Source of the DNA: a virus
Virus record (IMG/VR): IMGVR_UViG_3300037042_001214
Span: 1-20,423 of that record
Reading direction: 5' to 3' (one strand)
DNA: 20,423 nt
The notes beneath the pieces were generated by a model. It did not search any database and had not been told where the DNA came from. It saw only the letters and a list, made by a program, of their open reading frames with translations. A program made the position numbers and the translations under genes. Below, one piece after another: positions 7,015 through 13,971 of the stretch. How positions within the stretch are numbered: position 1 is the stretch's first letter; every line of letters starts with the position of its first letter.

Positions 7015-7113
7015 CTATAAGTTCCTTAGTTCTATAGAGTTCTATCGCGTTCTAACCTGCGGTAGGTATATTCTCCATACTCAGATAAATGAGAATTTCC
7101 ACCAGAGAACGCT
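7015..7113 (+). promoter_or_regulatory. Longest intergenic gap; possible promoter or regulatory region
   Basis: This gap separates the adaptor from the lysis cassette. It holds GTTCTA three times at 7029, 7039 and 7049, ten bases apart, with a degenerate GTTCCT at 7021. TATATT at 7067-7072 could be a -10 element, but I see no convincing -35. ATTCTC (7070-7075) and GAGAAT (7091-7096) form an inverted repeat. AGAGAA (7103-7108) is a ribosome site for the next gene, similar to the CCAGAGAA before the capsid gene. Promoter activity is unproven. Confidence 0.45.
7021..7054 (+). repeat. Phased GTTCTA repeats
   Basis: GTTCTA occurs at 7029-7034, 7039-7044 and 7049-7054 with a spacing of exactly 10 bases, and GTTCCT at 7021-7026 is a partial fourth copy. 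One copy per helical turn would place all copies on the same DNA face, as in some regulator-binding sites. Confidence 0.6.
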
Positions 7114-7278
7114 ATGTCTACTGAACTTATGTTTGCTGTGCTAGGGATCATTGCGACCACAATCACCACCACCGTGGTTGTGTACTCAAAGATCGTGGCC
7201 CTTGAAGTTGCCATCGCTCGGCTTCAAGTGCAGGTCAGTCATTATGACGAGCGAATTGCCAAACTAGAAAAGGTTTAA
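7114..7278 (+). CDS. Small membrane protein with coiled coil, lysis cassette
   Basis: A 54-residue protein with an AGAGAA ribosome site (7103-7108). Residues 5-25 are a single hydrophobic segment (LMFAVLGIIATTITTTVVVY), followed by an amphipathic heptad-like helix (VALEVAIARLQVQ through RIAKLEKV). This architecture, one membrane segment plus a short coiled coil, occurs in lysis-associated phage proteins such as holin partners or small inner-membrane spanin-like proteins. The following genes are a holin-like and a spanin-like pair, which supports a lysis role. It has no catalytic motif. The stop and the next start are one base apart. The exact function cannot be read from the sequence. Confidence 0.7.
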   Translation: MSTELMFAVLGIIATTITTTVVVYSKIVALEVAIARLQVQVSHYDERIAKLEKV

Positions 7279-7279
7279 A

Positions 7280-7477
7280 ATGAAGAGTTGGAAAACCACC
7301 CTTGTCGGAATCTTGGCTGCTGTCGCGATCATGGCTACCCAAATCGGGGCCATGCTTGACAGCGACCCTGCCACCACATTCTCGTTGGAGGCGATTTTCA
7401 GCGCGCTGGCTGCGCTTGGTCTTGGCTTCTTCGCCCGTGATAACTCCGTAACCAGCGAGCAGGCTGGTTTGAAGTGA
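7280..7477 (+). CDS. Holin-like small membrane protein
   Basis: A 65-residue protein starting one base after the previous stop, with an AAAGG ribosome site (7269-7273). It begins MKSWKTTLVGILAAVAIMATQIG, has a polar middle (DSDPATT), a second hydrophobic stretch (FSALAALGLGFFA), then RDNSVTSEQAGLK. This two-segment pattern ending in ARDN-x-VTSEQAG is frequent in small phage proteins near lysis genes, and it is annotated in many phages as a putative holin or small membrane protein. Holins form inner-membrane lesions that time lysis. The assignment rests on pattern and neighbours, not on a defined catalytic motif. Confidence 0.7.
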   Translation: MKSWKTTLVGILAAVAIMATQIGAMLDSDPATTFSLEAIFSALAALGLGFFARDNSVTSEQAGLK

Positions 7478-7481
7478 TGCC

Positions 7482-7715
7482 ATGCTCGACAAGTTTGTTG
7501 CCGCATTCGCCCTCGCTCTATTCGCTTACCTTGAGAAGCGTTTCGACCGTAGCAACATTGCTGTCGATGCTGATGTTGACCGCAAGACTTTGCGTCTTGC
7601 TTCTGTTCGCCTTCGTGCTTGGGTGCGGAAGCAGGACGATCTTCGTGCCGGAAAGCAGCCCAATGCGGATAGCGGAGCCGAACGGGGCAAGGATGAGGGT
7701 GTACCACCGCGTTGA
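7482..7715 (+). CDS. Probable inner-membrane spanin-like protein (overlapping pair)
   Basis: A 77-residue protein with a short hydrophobic N-terminus (FVAAFALALFAYL), then a charged helix with DADVDRKTLRLASVRLRAWVRKQ, and a polar C-terminus. It starts four bases after the holin-like stop. In Gram-negative phages an inner-membrane spanin of this kind often overlaps, out of frame, with an outer-membrane lipoprotein, and that is what is seen here: a lipoprotein frame begins inside it and continues past its end. This fits an Rz/Rz1-like arrangement, although the hydrophobic segment is short and the protein is smaller than typical Rz. An unrelated lysis-cassette membrane protein is the alternative. 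Confidence 0.6.
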   Translation: MLDKFVAAFALALFAYLEKRFDRSNIAVDADVDRKTLRLASVRLRAWVRKQDDLRAGKQPNADSGAERGKDEGVPPR

Positions 7716-7806
7716 CGGTGCTTGGGTACGGTCAGAGAATTCAATTGTTGTTCCAGAGGGATGGTATTTGCTACCGCCCTCATATATGACTGAGGAAACC
7801 CCATGA
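7567..7806 (+). CDS. Probable outer-membrane lipoprotein (o-spanin-like), overlapping frame
   Basis: In another frame, overlapping the preceding gene by 149 bases, ATG 7567 (or ATG 7573) opens a 79- (or 77-) residue protein. It has a hydrophobic signal (LCVLLLFAFVLGC) and a VLGC lipobox at Cys20. The residue after Cys is Gly, not Asp, which favours outer-membrane sorting. The mature part (TIFVPESSPMRI ... VPEGWYLLPP) resembles small lipoproteins common near phage lysis genes, with the VPEGWY(x)LP ending. An in-frame GTG at 7474 is less likely as a start, since it would bury the signal peptide. No good ribosome site precedes either ATG, so it may depend on translation of the upstream gene. Its stop overlaps the fibre start as ATGA. 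Confidence 0.68.
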   Translation: MLMLTARLCVLLLFAFVLGCGSRTIFVPESSPMRIAEPNGARMRVYHRVDGAWVRSENSIVVPEGWYLLPPSYMTEETP

Positions 7807-8912
7807 CTGCGAAGATCCAGATCCGCCGAGACACGACCACAAACTGGGGCGCTGGAACTCCACCAACGCTCGCTGAAGGCGAGATCGGACTTGATACGAC
7901 TCTCAAGCAGATCAAGATCGGAGACGGATCGAGCAACTGGACGGCTTTGCCTTGGCTTAGTGGAACGCTCCCATACTATGGAACTCCAAGTTCCACCGAT
8001 TTGGACGATGCAACAAATCGAATTGCCGGGCGATACCGCTTTGTAAGCAGTGCAACTCCTTCCCCCACAAATGGCCCTTTCACCTTTGCCGTGGGAGACG
8101 GAATTGCAACGCTGCTTGTCACCGCATACGGAGACACCATTGCCCAATTCCTTTCTACTGAGGGTGATGGAACTCCATCATTCCCATCCAAGAACTACTT
8201 CCGCCTCTATGACGGCGGATCGGCTGCATGGCGCGCATGGATGCCACTAAGCAACTGGGCAACTGGAGCAGCCGTTGGCACTCCAATTGAATGCACGACC
8301 GTCAATGCCAAAGGAATTGTCACTATTGCTGATGGGACGGTAGCCGCTCCAGCAATTGCGTTTGCAAGCGACACCGATACGGGGTTTTTCTGGAAGGCTG
8401 CGAATCAACTTGGAGTTTCGGTTGGCAATAATGAAGTTGCCTACTTCACCAGTACTCAATTCCTACCCAACAGCATTGCTTGTACTGCCTCTGGATCATT
8501 TGGCACAACGCTTGGCGTAACCGGGGTATCAACCCTTGGCCAAATAAATATGGCTAGTTTGGCAAAAATTACTGGACTAGGTAATCCAGTAGCCGGAACA
8601 GATGCCATGAACTGGCAAACGATGGTAGGAAACATCGCATTTGTCTTTGGATCTACTGACGGCGCTTTTACAGCATCAAACGGTTCTAATTGGACTATCG
8701 CAAACATTGCTTCAACGACCGTAGCGACCACATTTACTCCATCGGTTTCAGGAAATTATGACGCGCTTGTCATGTGTTGGGGAGGCGGTGCTGGACTGGA
8801 TCTTCAGTCTGCTAAGAGCAGGACAGTTAACAATACAACAGTGCCATCATCATCTAGTACTGTTTTCGCGGTAAGTCAAGTCGTTCTTATGATCGCAATT
8901 AAACGACCCTGA
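7803..8912 (+). CDS. Tail fibre protein with Mtd-like N-terminus
   Basis: This 369-residue protein begins with TAKIQIRRDTTTNW ... GEIGLDTTLKQIKIGDG (1-45), the N-terminal motif of many phage tail fibres and of major tropism determinant proteins. Around 176-210 it has DGTVAAPAIAFASDTDTGFF, then KAANQLGVSVG, a beta-repeat segment frequent in tail fibres. Next comes KITGLGNPVAGTDAMNW and a Ser/Thr/Gly-rich C-terminal part ending in a hydrophobic VSQVVLMIAIKRP. It is expected to be a trimeric fibre contacting the host surface. I see no C-type lectin domain and no reverse transcriptase nearby, so diversity generation is not supported. It overlaps the lipoprotein stop and the nozzle start. Confidence 0.8.
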   Translation: MTAKIQIRRDTTTNWGAGTPPTLAEGEIGLDTTLKQIKIGDGSSNWTALPWLSGTLPYYGTPSSTDLDDATNRIAGRYRFVSSATPSPTNGPFTFAVGDGIATLLVTAYGDTIAQFLSTEGDGTPSFPSKNYFRLYDGGSAAWRAWMPLSNWATGAAVGTPIECTTVNAKGIVTIADGTVAAPAIAFASDTDTGFFWKAANQLGVSVGNNEVAYFTSTQFLPNSIACTASGSFGTTLGVTGVSTLGQINMASLAKITGLGNPVAGTDAMNWQTMVGNIAFVFGSTDGAFTASNGSNWTIANIASTTVATTFTPSVSGNYDALVMCWGGGAGLDLQSAKSRTVNNTTVPSSSSTVFAVSQVVLMIAIKRP

Positions 8913-11227
8913 TGACCCACATCCCAGTCCAACTTCCGTTTGGCGGATTCACGGAGCAGGCGCAATTCAGCGTTGTTCCGCCGGGGATGACACCGTCATG
9001 CCTGAACATGATGCCATCGGATATTTGGAGTGGTCGAACTAGGATCAGTACTCGCAACGGAACGCAGTTGTACAGTGTGCTAGATGGGATTCAATTTGCT
9101 GGCTCGTACCGAGTGTACGAAAACACTGCGCTGGTAGAGAAGATCATCTTCGTCCGCGCTGGAAAGATCTACTACTCAGATCCCCATGCTGATATCCCCG
9201 CAACGCCCGTGCTGTTTGGAGACGGGTCAACGCAATCAACTGCCTTGTTGAACACTTCAGGTGTTGTAGAGGGTGTCCAGTTTGGAAACAACTTTCTGTT
9301 CGTTGACGGCGATCACTATGTGATTGTGTTTCTAGATACCCCAACTATCGCTACTGCGGTTGGAATTTGGGGGAAATCCGCAACTACCGAACGCGGTCCT
9401 TGGCATACGGATCCATCAAGTCCTGCGGCAGGGGAAAGAGCAACGCTGATATGCAGGTGGGGCGCTAGGCTTGTGCTTGCTGGGTACAAGAAGTTCCCAA
9501 ACCTTTGGTATGCCTGTCAGCCTGATCTTATTTATCCATACATAGGTGACCCAGCGGCTGCTTCATTTGATGGATGGGATCCAACTCATTACATCGGCGC
9601 GATCACTGGTACTAGCACTTCTGAATTTGGAACTCTTGGAGATCCTATTGTTGCGATCTTCCCGTTTGCGCAGACTGGGTTGATGTTCGCCTGCTCAAAC
9701 TCGTTTGCGTTCCTTACGAGCGACCCAGTATTTGATACGGCTGCTCAAATCGTCAGCCTTACGAGGTCGATTGGTATCGCTGGCTCGCGAGCATTCTGCC
9801 AGTCGCAAGAGAAGGGCGCGTTCATCCTTGCGAATGACGGGCTGTACTTCATCAACGCGAATGACTTCAACTTCAACCGCGCCTCTCGGGTAAGCGCTGG
9901 CAAACTCGACTCGTTCTTCTTGCGACTAGACTTTGGAACACCGGCTATTGGCGGCACTGGAAGTTTGTCAGGCGGAACATTGCGATCCGTTTCAACCGAT
10001 GTCGGAACTGCATCTGGACCACTCGCTGAGAAGCAAACCCAAGACGGCGGTTTGTCGAGCGATGCCACAGCCGAGACAGTAGAACTTGGCACTGCTATCG
10101 CATCCCTGTTCGGTTCTACGGAAACAGGAGAGGTATTCCCGTGCCTCTGCTATGACCCTGACCGAGAGGGTGTGTGGATCTTCTTGTCAGTAAGCGGAGT
10201 AGAGCAAGCAAGCCTGCACCTGTACTACGACTTGAAGACCAATTCATTTTGGCCACAGCGGTTTGCGGATCCCAACATCTACGCTCCTACATCTTCCATA
10301 TACATCGGAACATCGAGGACTAGCACTGGAAGGCTGTTCATAGGGGGATCAGAATCTCTTAGCATCATCGGCAGATCTTTCCCCATTGGAATCGACGGGT
10401 GGAATGAAGCCATGACTGATGAAGATCAGCGCAGGCAGTTTGTACGAAGCAGCCTGACCGTTGGTCCAGTTCTTGCGCAGTTGCCGTACCGCGTGATGAT
10501 GAACGAAATCCGTGTTGACCTTGCAGATGATGGATATGAGGTTCCTTCTAACTTTACTGATCTGAGTCAGGATCCGATCATCTCTGTATCGAGTGGCGAT
10601 ACGGCGCAGAGCGCCTTGGGAATTCAAACGGACAGCCTGTTTGTCATCAACCTGAATCCGCTCGTGATCGATTGTGGAGATGCGTTTGTATCTAGCCCCT
10701 CCCCCTTTTATGACGGAGGAGATCCCGGGGCAGTCGTTGTAACACCTCCAAACTGGATCGACGGGAGATTTGCTGTCAGGCCATTCGGCCAGTACACACA
10801 GGACGATCCGTTTGCAGACGGCATCAACCGCGTCTACATCGGACCGGGAGATTGGTTGATTCGATGGGATCTTACCGAGGTTTGCTGGACGATTGAACGC
10901 ATCACAGCCACTGGGCCAACGGTATATACCGTTGAATACGAGCAGATTGTTCCCGACATTGGCTCGCCAGATGGAGCGATGATCACGCTGACTCAGAATC
11001 CCGTATCACCAGATGTCAAGGACAACGCAGATGTATCGGGAGCGTCCTTCCCAGAGGCGAGTGTTACTGAGGTGGGATCACTTGTTCCCGGGCGTAACAC
11101 CGCCAAGAAGTGCAGAATCCGTGGCGAAGCGTTGTATATGACTATCGCATCCGATGGGAAGCCTTGGGCTATTGAGCGCATGGCTGTCCTCGTTTCACAA
11201 GTTGGAAAGAGCAGAGGAGATCCATAA
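8912..11227 (+). CDS. Tail nozzle protein (tail tubular protein B-like)
   Basis: A 771-residue protein whose start overlaps the fibre stop as TGATG. It begins IPVQLPFGGFTEQAQFSVVPPGMTPSCLNMMP, a pattern of short-tail nozzle proteins, where an early G-G-(F)...Q...PG leads into N-x-x-P. The rest is beta-rich and of the size expected for a six-copy nozzle that extends the adaptor. Segments such as FGNNFLFVDGDHYVIVF, AGSRAFCQSQEKGAFILANDGLYF and CLCYDPDREGVWIF suggest repeated propeller-like strands. Nozzles of this kind (T7 gp12, P22 gp10 families) form the tail tip. Position between fibre and ejection proteins fits. No enzymatic domain is seen. Confidence 0.78.
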   Translation: MTHIPVQLPFGGFTEQAQFSVVPPGMTPSCLNMMPSDIWSGRTRISTRNGTQLYSVLDGIQFAGSYRVYENTALVEKIIFVRAGKIYYSDPHADIPATPVLFGDGSTQSTALLNTSGVVEGVQFGNNFLFVDGDHYVIVFLDTPTIATAVGIWGKSATTERGPWHTDPSSPAAGERATLICRWGARLVLAGYKKFPNLWYACQPDLIYPYIGDPAAASFDGWDPTHYIGAITGTSTSEFGTLGDPIVAIFPFAQTGLMFACSNSFAFLTSDPVFDTAAQIVSLTRSIGIAGSRAFCQSQEKGAFILANDGLYFINANDFNFNRASRVSAGKLDSFFLRLDFGTPAIGGTGSLSGGTLRSVSTDVGTASGPLAEKQTQDGGLSSDATAETVELGTAIASLFGSTETGEVFPCLCYDPDREGVWIFLSVSGVEQASLHLYYDLKTNSFWPQRFADPNIYAPTSSIYIGTSRTSTGRLFIGGSESLSIIGRSFPIGIDGWNEAMTDEDQRRQFVRSSLTVGPVLAQLPYRVMMNEIRVDLADDGYEVPSNFTDLSQDPIISVSSGDTAQSALGIQTDSLFVINLNPLVIDCGDAFVSSPSPFYDGGDPGAVVVTPPNWIDGRFAVRPFGQYTQDDPFADGINRVYIGPGDWLIRWDLTEVCWTIERITATGPTVYTVEYEQIVPDIGSPDGAMITLTQNPVSPDVKDNADVSGASFPEASVTEVGSLVPGRNTAKKCRIRGEALYMTIASDGKPWAIERMAVLVSQVGKSRGDP

Positions 11228-12204
11228 TGCCTGTTTTCGTTGCATTGGGTATTGGCGCAGTACTAACGGCTGGAGGAGCCGCCATTAGCGCAAGTGGTGG
11301 TAGGTCGCGCCGTCGAGCGCTTAATTCCTTGCGCGGTCAGGCCGTCGATGATTACAGGGAGATGGGAGACGATTACCGAAACCTGTTTAACCCAATCATG
11401 GAGCGGTATTCGCAGTCCCGTGAAACCAACATGGGCATGTACCGCACGGAAATGGCCCGTGCCGAACAGTCGTTCAGCCGATATTTCGATCAGGCCCGTT
11501 CTGAATACGGAGCGGGTATGGACCGCGCGTCGAGTGAAATGCGAATCGGACGCGAGTCCACGATTGCTGCTTCTCGGCAGCAGACGGATGCGTCACAGCA
11601 AGCCGCTCGTTCAAGTAATGCTTTCACCGGACTTGGGCAAACATCGTTCGGCCAAGGTCGAGTTGCAGCGATTGGAAGCCAAGGGGCGATGCAGGAAGGC
11701 ATGATCAGGGAACAATACGCTAGCCAACTATCATCACTTGAAGCCCAACGCGCTCAAGGAATGTCCACCTTGTCGGCGCAACAGGGACAAGGGATGGCTG
11801 GAATTCAGCAGAGCATGGCGGCAAACCTGTCCAACATGTACCAGTCCTACAGCGGAAACCTCGCAAACATGCAATCCGCTGGTTTGAACAACCAGTTCAA
11901 CTTCAATCAGCAGGGTCTGAACATTGGCTACGAGTATGCAGGTCAGGCTGCAAATCTTGCAGGATCAGGCGCAAGCGCGTGGGGATCTGCACTTGGTTCG
12001 GTTGGCGGTGCGTTCATGGGAGCAGGACTCGGAGGAATGATGGCTCCCGCAGCCGCTCCCGCAGCAGGCGCTGGTGGCGGGTCGATTTTCCAAGGACTCA
12101 ACTCGGGAGGCATGGGCGTTGGAGGACAACTTCAGCACATGCAGCAGAACGGAATGAGCGGATGGAACACACAAGGGTTCCCTGTTTCGGGGCCGAGGTA
12201 CTGA
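11227..12204 (+). CDS. Internal virion / DNA ejection protein with N-terminal membrane segment
   Basis: This 325-residue protein starts at ATG 11227 overlapping the nozzle stop as TAATG. Residues 3-24 are hydrophobic (VFVALGIGAVLTAGGAAISAS), followed by a basic RSRRR stretch. Residues 35-235 are polar, Gln/Ser/Ala/Met-rich and helical, with many alternating polar and small residues. A Gly/Ala/Met-rich hydrophobic segment (about 245-285, GGAFMGAGLGGMMAPAAA) lies near the C-terminus. This resembles podovirus ejection proteins of the gp14 type, which form the outer-membrane part of the DNA conduit. The order nozzle, ejection protein, further ejection proteins matches. It is not a lysis protein: the segment is not a signal peptide with a cleavage site. 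Confidence 0.72.
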   Translation: MPVFVALGIGAVLTAGGAAISASGGRSRRRALNSLRGQAVDDYREMGDDYRNLFNPIMERYSQSRETNMGMYRTEMARAEQSFSRYFDQARSEYGAGMDRASSEMRIGRESTIAASRQQTDASQQAARSSNAFTGLGQTSFGQGRVAAIGSQGAMQEGMIREQYASQLSSLEAQRAQGMSTLSAQQGQGMAGIQQSMAANLSNMYQSYSGNLANMQSAGLNNQFNFNQQGLNIGYEYAGQAANLAGSGASAWGSALGSVGGAFMGAGLGGMMAPAAAPAAGAGGGSIFQGLNSGGMGVGGQLQHMQQNGMSGWNTQGFPVSGPRY

Positions 12205-12205
12205 C

Positions 12206-12772
12206 ATGACTACCAGCAACGAAGACTTCTTCACTCAAGACCGAATGCGCGCCATTGGCCTTGGCATCGGCAAGGGCTTCCAGTCCTACGACCCGAACAA
12301 TCCATTTGCTGGTGCAGGCGCTGCGATGGAAACAACCATCGGTTCTGAGATGGGCATTGAAGCGAGGAAGGAATCTCGCACTGACCAAGAAACCGAGCGC
12401 GCTGATCGAGTTAAGGCTCAAGATAAAGCAGAAGCCAACAAGCGTGATACGGAGGATCGGGCTGAAGAGAGAGCCATTCGCGATGACGAACGCGCTCGCG
12501 GGAACCTGAAAAAGGATCAAGAGGAGCAAGCGAAGCGGTGGAAAGAAATGAATGTTGGGGTTGTGAGTCAAGGAAAAGACTCTCAATCAGCGGTTGCTGA
12601 TAGGCGGAAGAATTCATTATGGATGCAAGACTTCGCCAATGCAATGAGCGGTGGATATCCTCGTCTAAAGGGTAATTCTCCCGTTGAAATTTACGAAGAA
12701 TTGTTGGCTGAAATAAAGGCCAACCCAAAGGACAATAGAAAATTACCGTACTCGCAGAGGAGTGGACAATGA
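12206..12772 (+). CDS. Charged coiled-coil internal virion protein
   Basis: A 188-residue protein beginning one base after the previous stop. Residues 1-45 contain IGLGIGKGFQSYDPNNP; residues 52-112 are strongly charged (TDQETERADRVKAQDKAEANK and the stretch after it), giving a long likely coiled coil rich in Arg, Asp, Glu and Lys. The C-terminal 70 residues are mixed, with a SLWMQDFANAMSGGYPR segment. No domain is recognised. Being between a gp14-like ejection protein and two larger ejection-type genes, it is likely another virion core component. Its stop overlaps the next start (ATGA). I have no functional evidence beyond context. Confidence 0.6.
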   Translation: MTTSNEDFFTQDRMRAIGLGIGKGFQSYDPNNPFAGAGAAMETTIGSEMGIEARKESRTDQETERADRVKAQDKAEANKRDTEDRAEERAIRDDERARGNLKKDQEEQAKRWKEMNVGVVSQGKDSQSAVADRRKNSLWMQDFANAMSGGYPRLKGNSPVEIYEELLAEIKANPKDNRKLPYSQRSGQ

Positions 12773-13968
12773 TGAACATTTCCGAAGCCGTTGCCGCTGA
12801 TCCCGCTGCTCCTGAAACGGTTCCCGGCGGTTCGTATCTTCCGCAAACTCCTCCAGTCAATCCTCAAGCAGCAGTCAAAGGCATCGCTAAACCATACGAT
12901 CTGCGCGGGAAAGTCAGCGATGTAAATGATCTGAATCTGACCTTGTCGGGAATCTCCAATGGTGATCCCGTAGGCATGGAGACATTTGATCTAGGGTTCT
13001 TTGAGGACGGCACTCCAGCCATTGTGATCAATGGAGCCAATGTCCCTATCCAGCAATCTCAGTGGATGGCGCTTCTCACGATGAGGAACAAGACTCGTGA
13101 GGAAATCAAATCTCAGATGCAATTTGAGGCTGTAAAGCAGCAGGCTAAGACAACGATCTCGGCCATCATCAAATCTGCACCCAATATCCCACCGCAACTA
13201 GGGATGTTGTTGATGTCAATGGCAGATATGGATCCGGGCGAAGCGATGAAGCAGACTCAGCAGTTGCTAGTCAGCATGTCGAAGGATGGCGGAAAGCAGC
13301 AGATCGGCCAACTGTCCGCGATGATTCAAGACAATTCAATATCTGCTGAAATGTCTCGGCTCAATCGAGAGGTAGAGGTAGAAGTAGGAAAGAGTCCTCT
13401 TGGCGAGCCGATCATGGCCAAGTCATCTGCTGCGCGACTGCGAATGGCTCAACTTTCCAAATCCAATGAGAAGAGCAAGCAGAAGACCGCTTACGCCGTC
13501 AGTGTTCTTGATCAGTTTTTCCCTCCCAAGGGGTTGAAGGCAAATCCAGCGACCAGCGGATCAATCGGCATCTTTGATGCGATGGCCAGTACAGATGGCG
13601 GAGATGTAAGCGAACTATCCAAGTTTGAACTTCTTCGCAGCCTTGCTGCATACAGCGATCTGTGGCCGTCCAAGGTTGAGTGGGTGAATGCGCCTACCGG
13701 TATGGGTCCAAACGCTGGTCAACCAGTGGATATGGACGGCGCTCCGCAGGAGTATCGGCAGTTCAGAAACTACCTACTTGAACTAGATCAATGGGCTAGC
13801 AACGCTTTCAAGTGGGATCGTTCGGATTCACGAGCAATCGACCTGTACATGCAGCAAGTCTTTGTAAACAACAGCATGGGACAGATTCCTCAAGGTGCGC
13901 AACCCGTTCAGGGTGCGCAGCCAGCAGCGACTACAGGCGACAGTACTGGCTTTAACTTTGACTCTTAA
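12769..13968 (+). CDS. Probable internal virion protein, unrecognised family
   Basis: This 399-residue protein starts at ATG 12769, overlapping the previous stop; a second ATG three bases later is also possible. The first 40 residues are Pro/Ala-rich, and a domain around 55-100 (LTLSGISNGD ... PAIVINGANVP) precedes a helical part with NKTREEIKSQMQFEAVKQQ and Met/Gln-rich helices (GMLLMSMADMDPG). The C-terminus is a QGAQPVQGAQPA low-complexity tail. No enzymatic motif is recognised. Its size and place resemble the middle ejection protein (gp15-like position) before the largest core protein. The function is inferred from neighbours only. Confidence 0.62.
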   Translation: MMNISEAVAADPAAPETVPGGSYLPQTPPVNPQAAVKGIAKPYDLRGKVSDVNDLNLTLSGISNGDPVGMETFDLGFFEDGTPAIVINGANVPIQQSQWMALLTMRNKTREEIKSQMQFEAVKQQAKTTISAIIKSAPNIPPQLGMLLMSMADMDPGEAMKQTQQLLVSMSKDGGKQQIGQLSAMIQDNSISAEMSRLNREVEVEVGKSPLGEPIMAKSSAARLRMAQLSKSNEKSKQKTAYAVSVLDQFFPPKGLKANPATSGSIGIFDAMASTDGGDVSELSKFELLRSLAAYSDLWPSKVEWVNAPTGMGPNAGQPVDMDGAPQEYRQFRNYLLELDQWASNAFKWDRSDSRAIDLYMQQVFVNNSMGQIPQGAQPVQGAQPAATTGDSTGFNFDS

Positions 13969-13971
13969 ACC

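Noticed and set aside
7474-7566. GTG 7474 as lipoprotein start
   Set aside because: It adds about 31 residues before the hydrophobic segment, which would spoil a lipoprotein signal; this extension also overlaps the partner gene's start.
7518-8147. 209-codon reverse-strand open frame across the lysis cassette and fibre start
   Set aside because: It crosses three + strand genes with good evidence and has no domain or ribosome site.
7803-8912. Diversity-generating retroelement target in the fibre
   Set aside because: The N-terminus is Mtd-like, but there is no reverse transcriptase, template repeat or C-type lectin end in the window.
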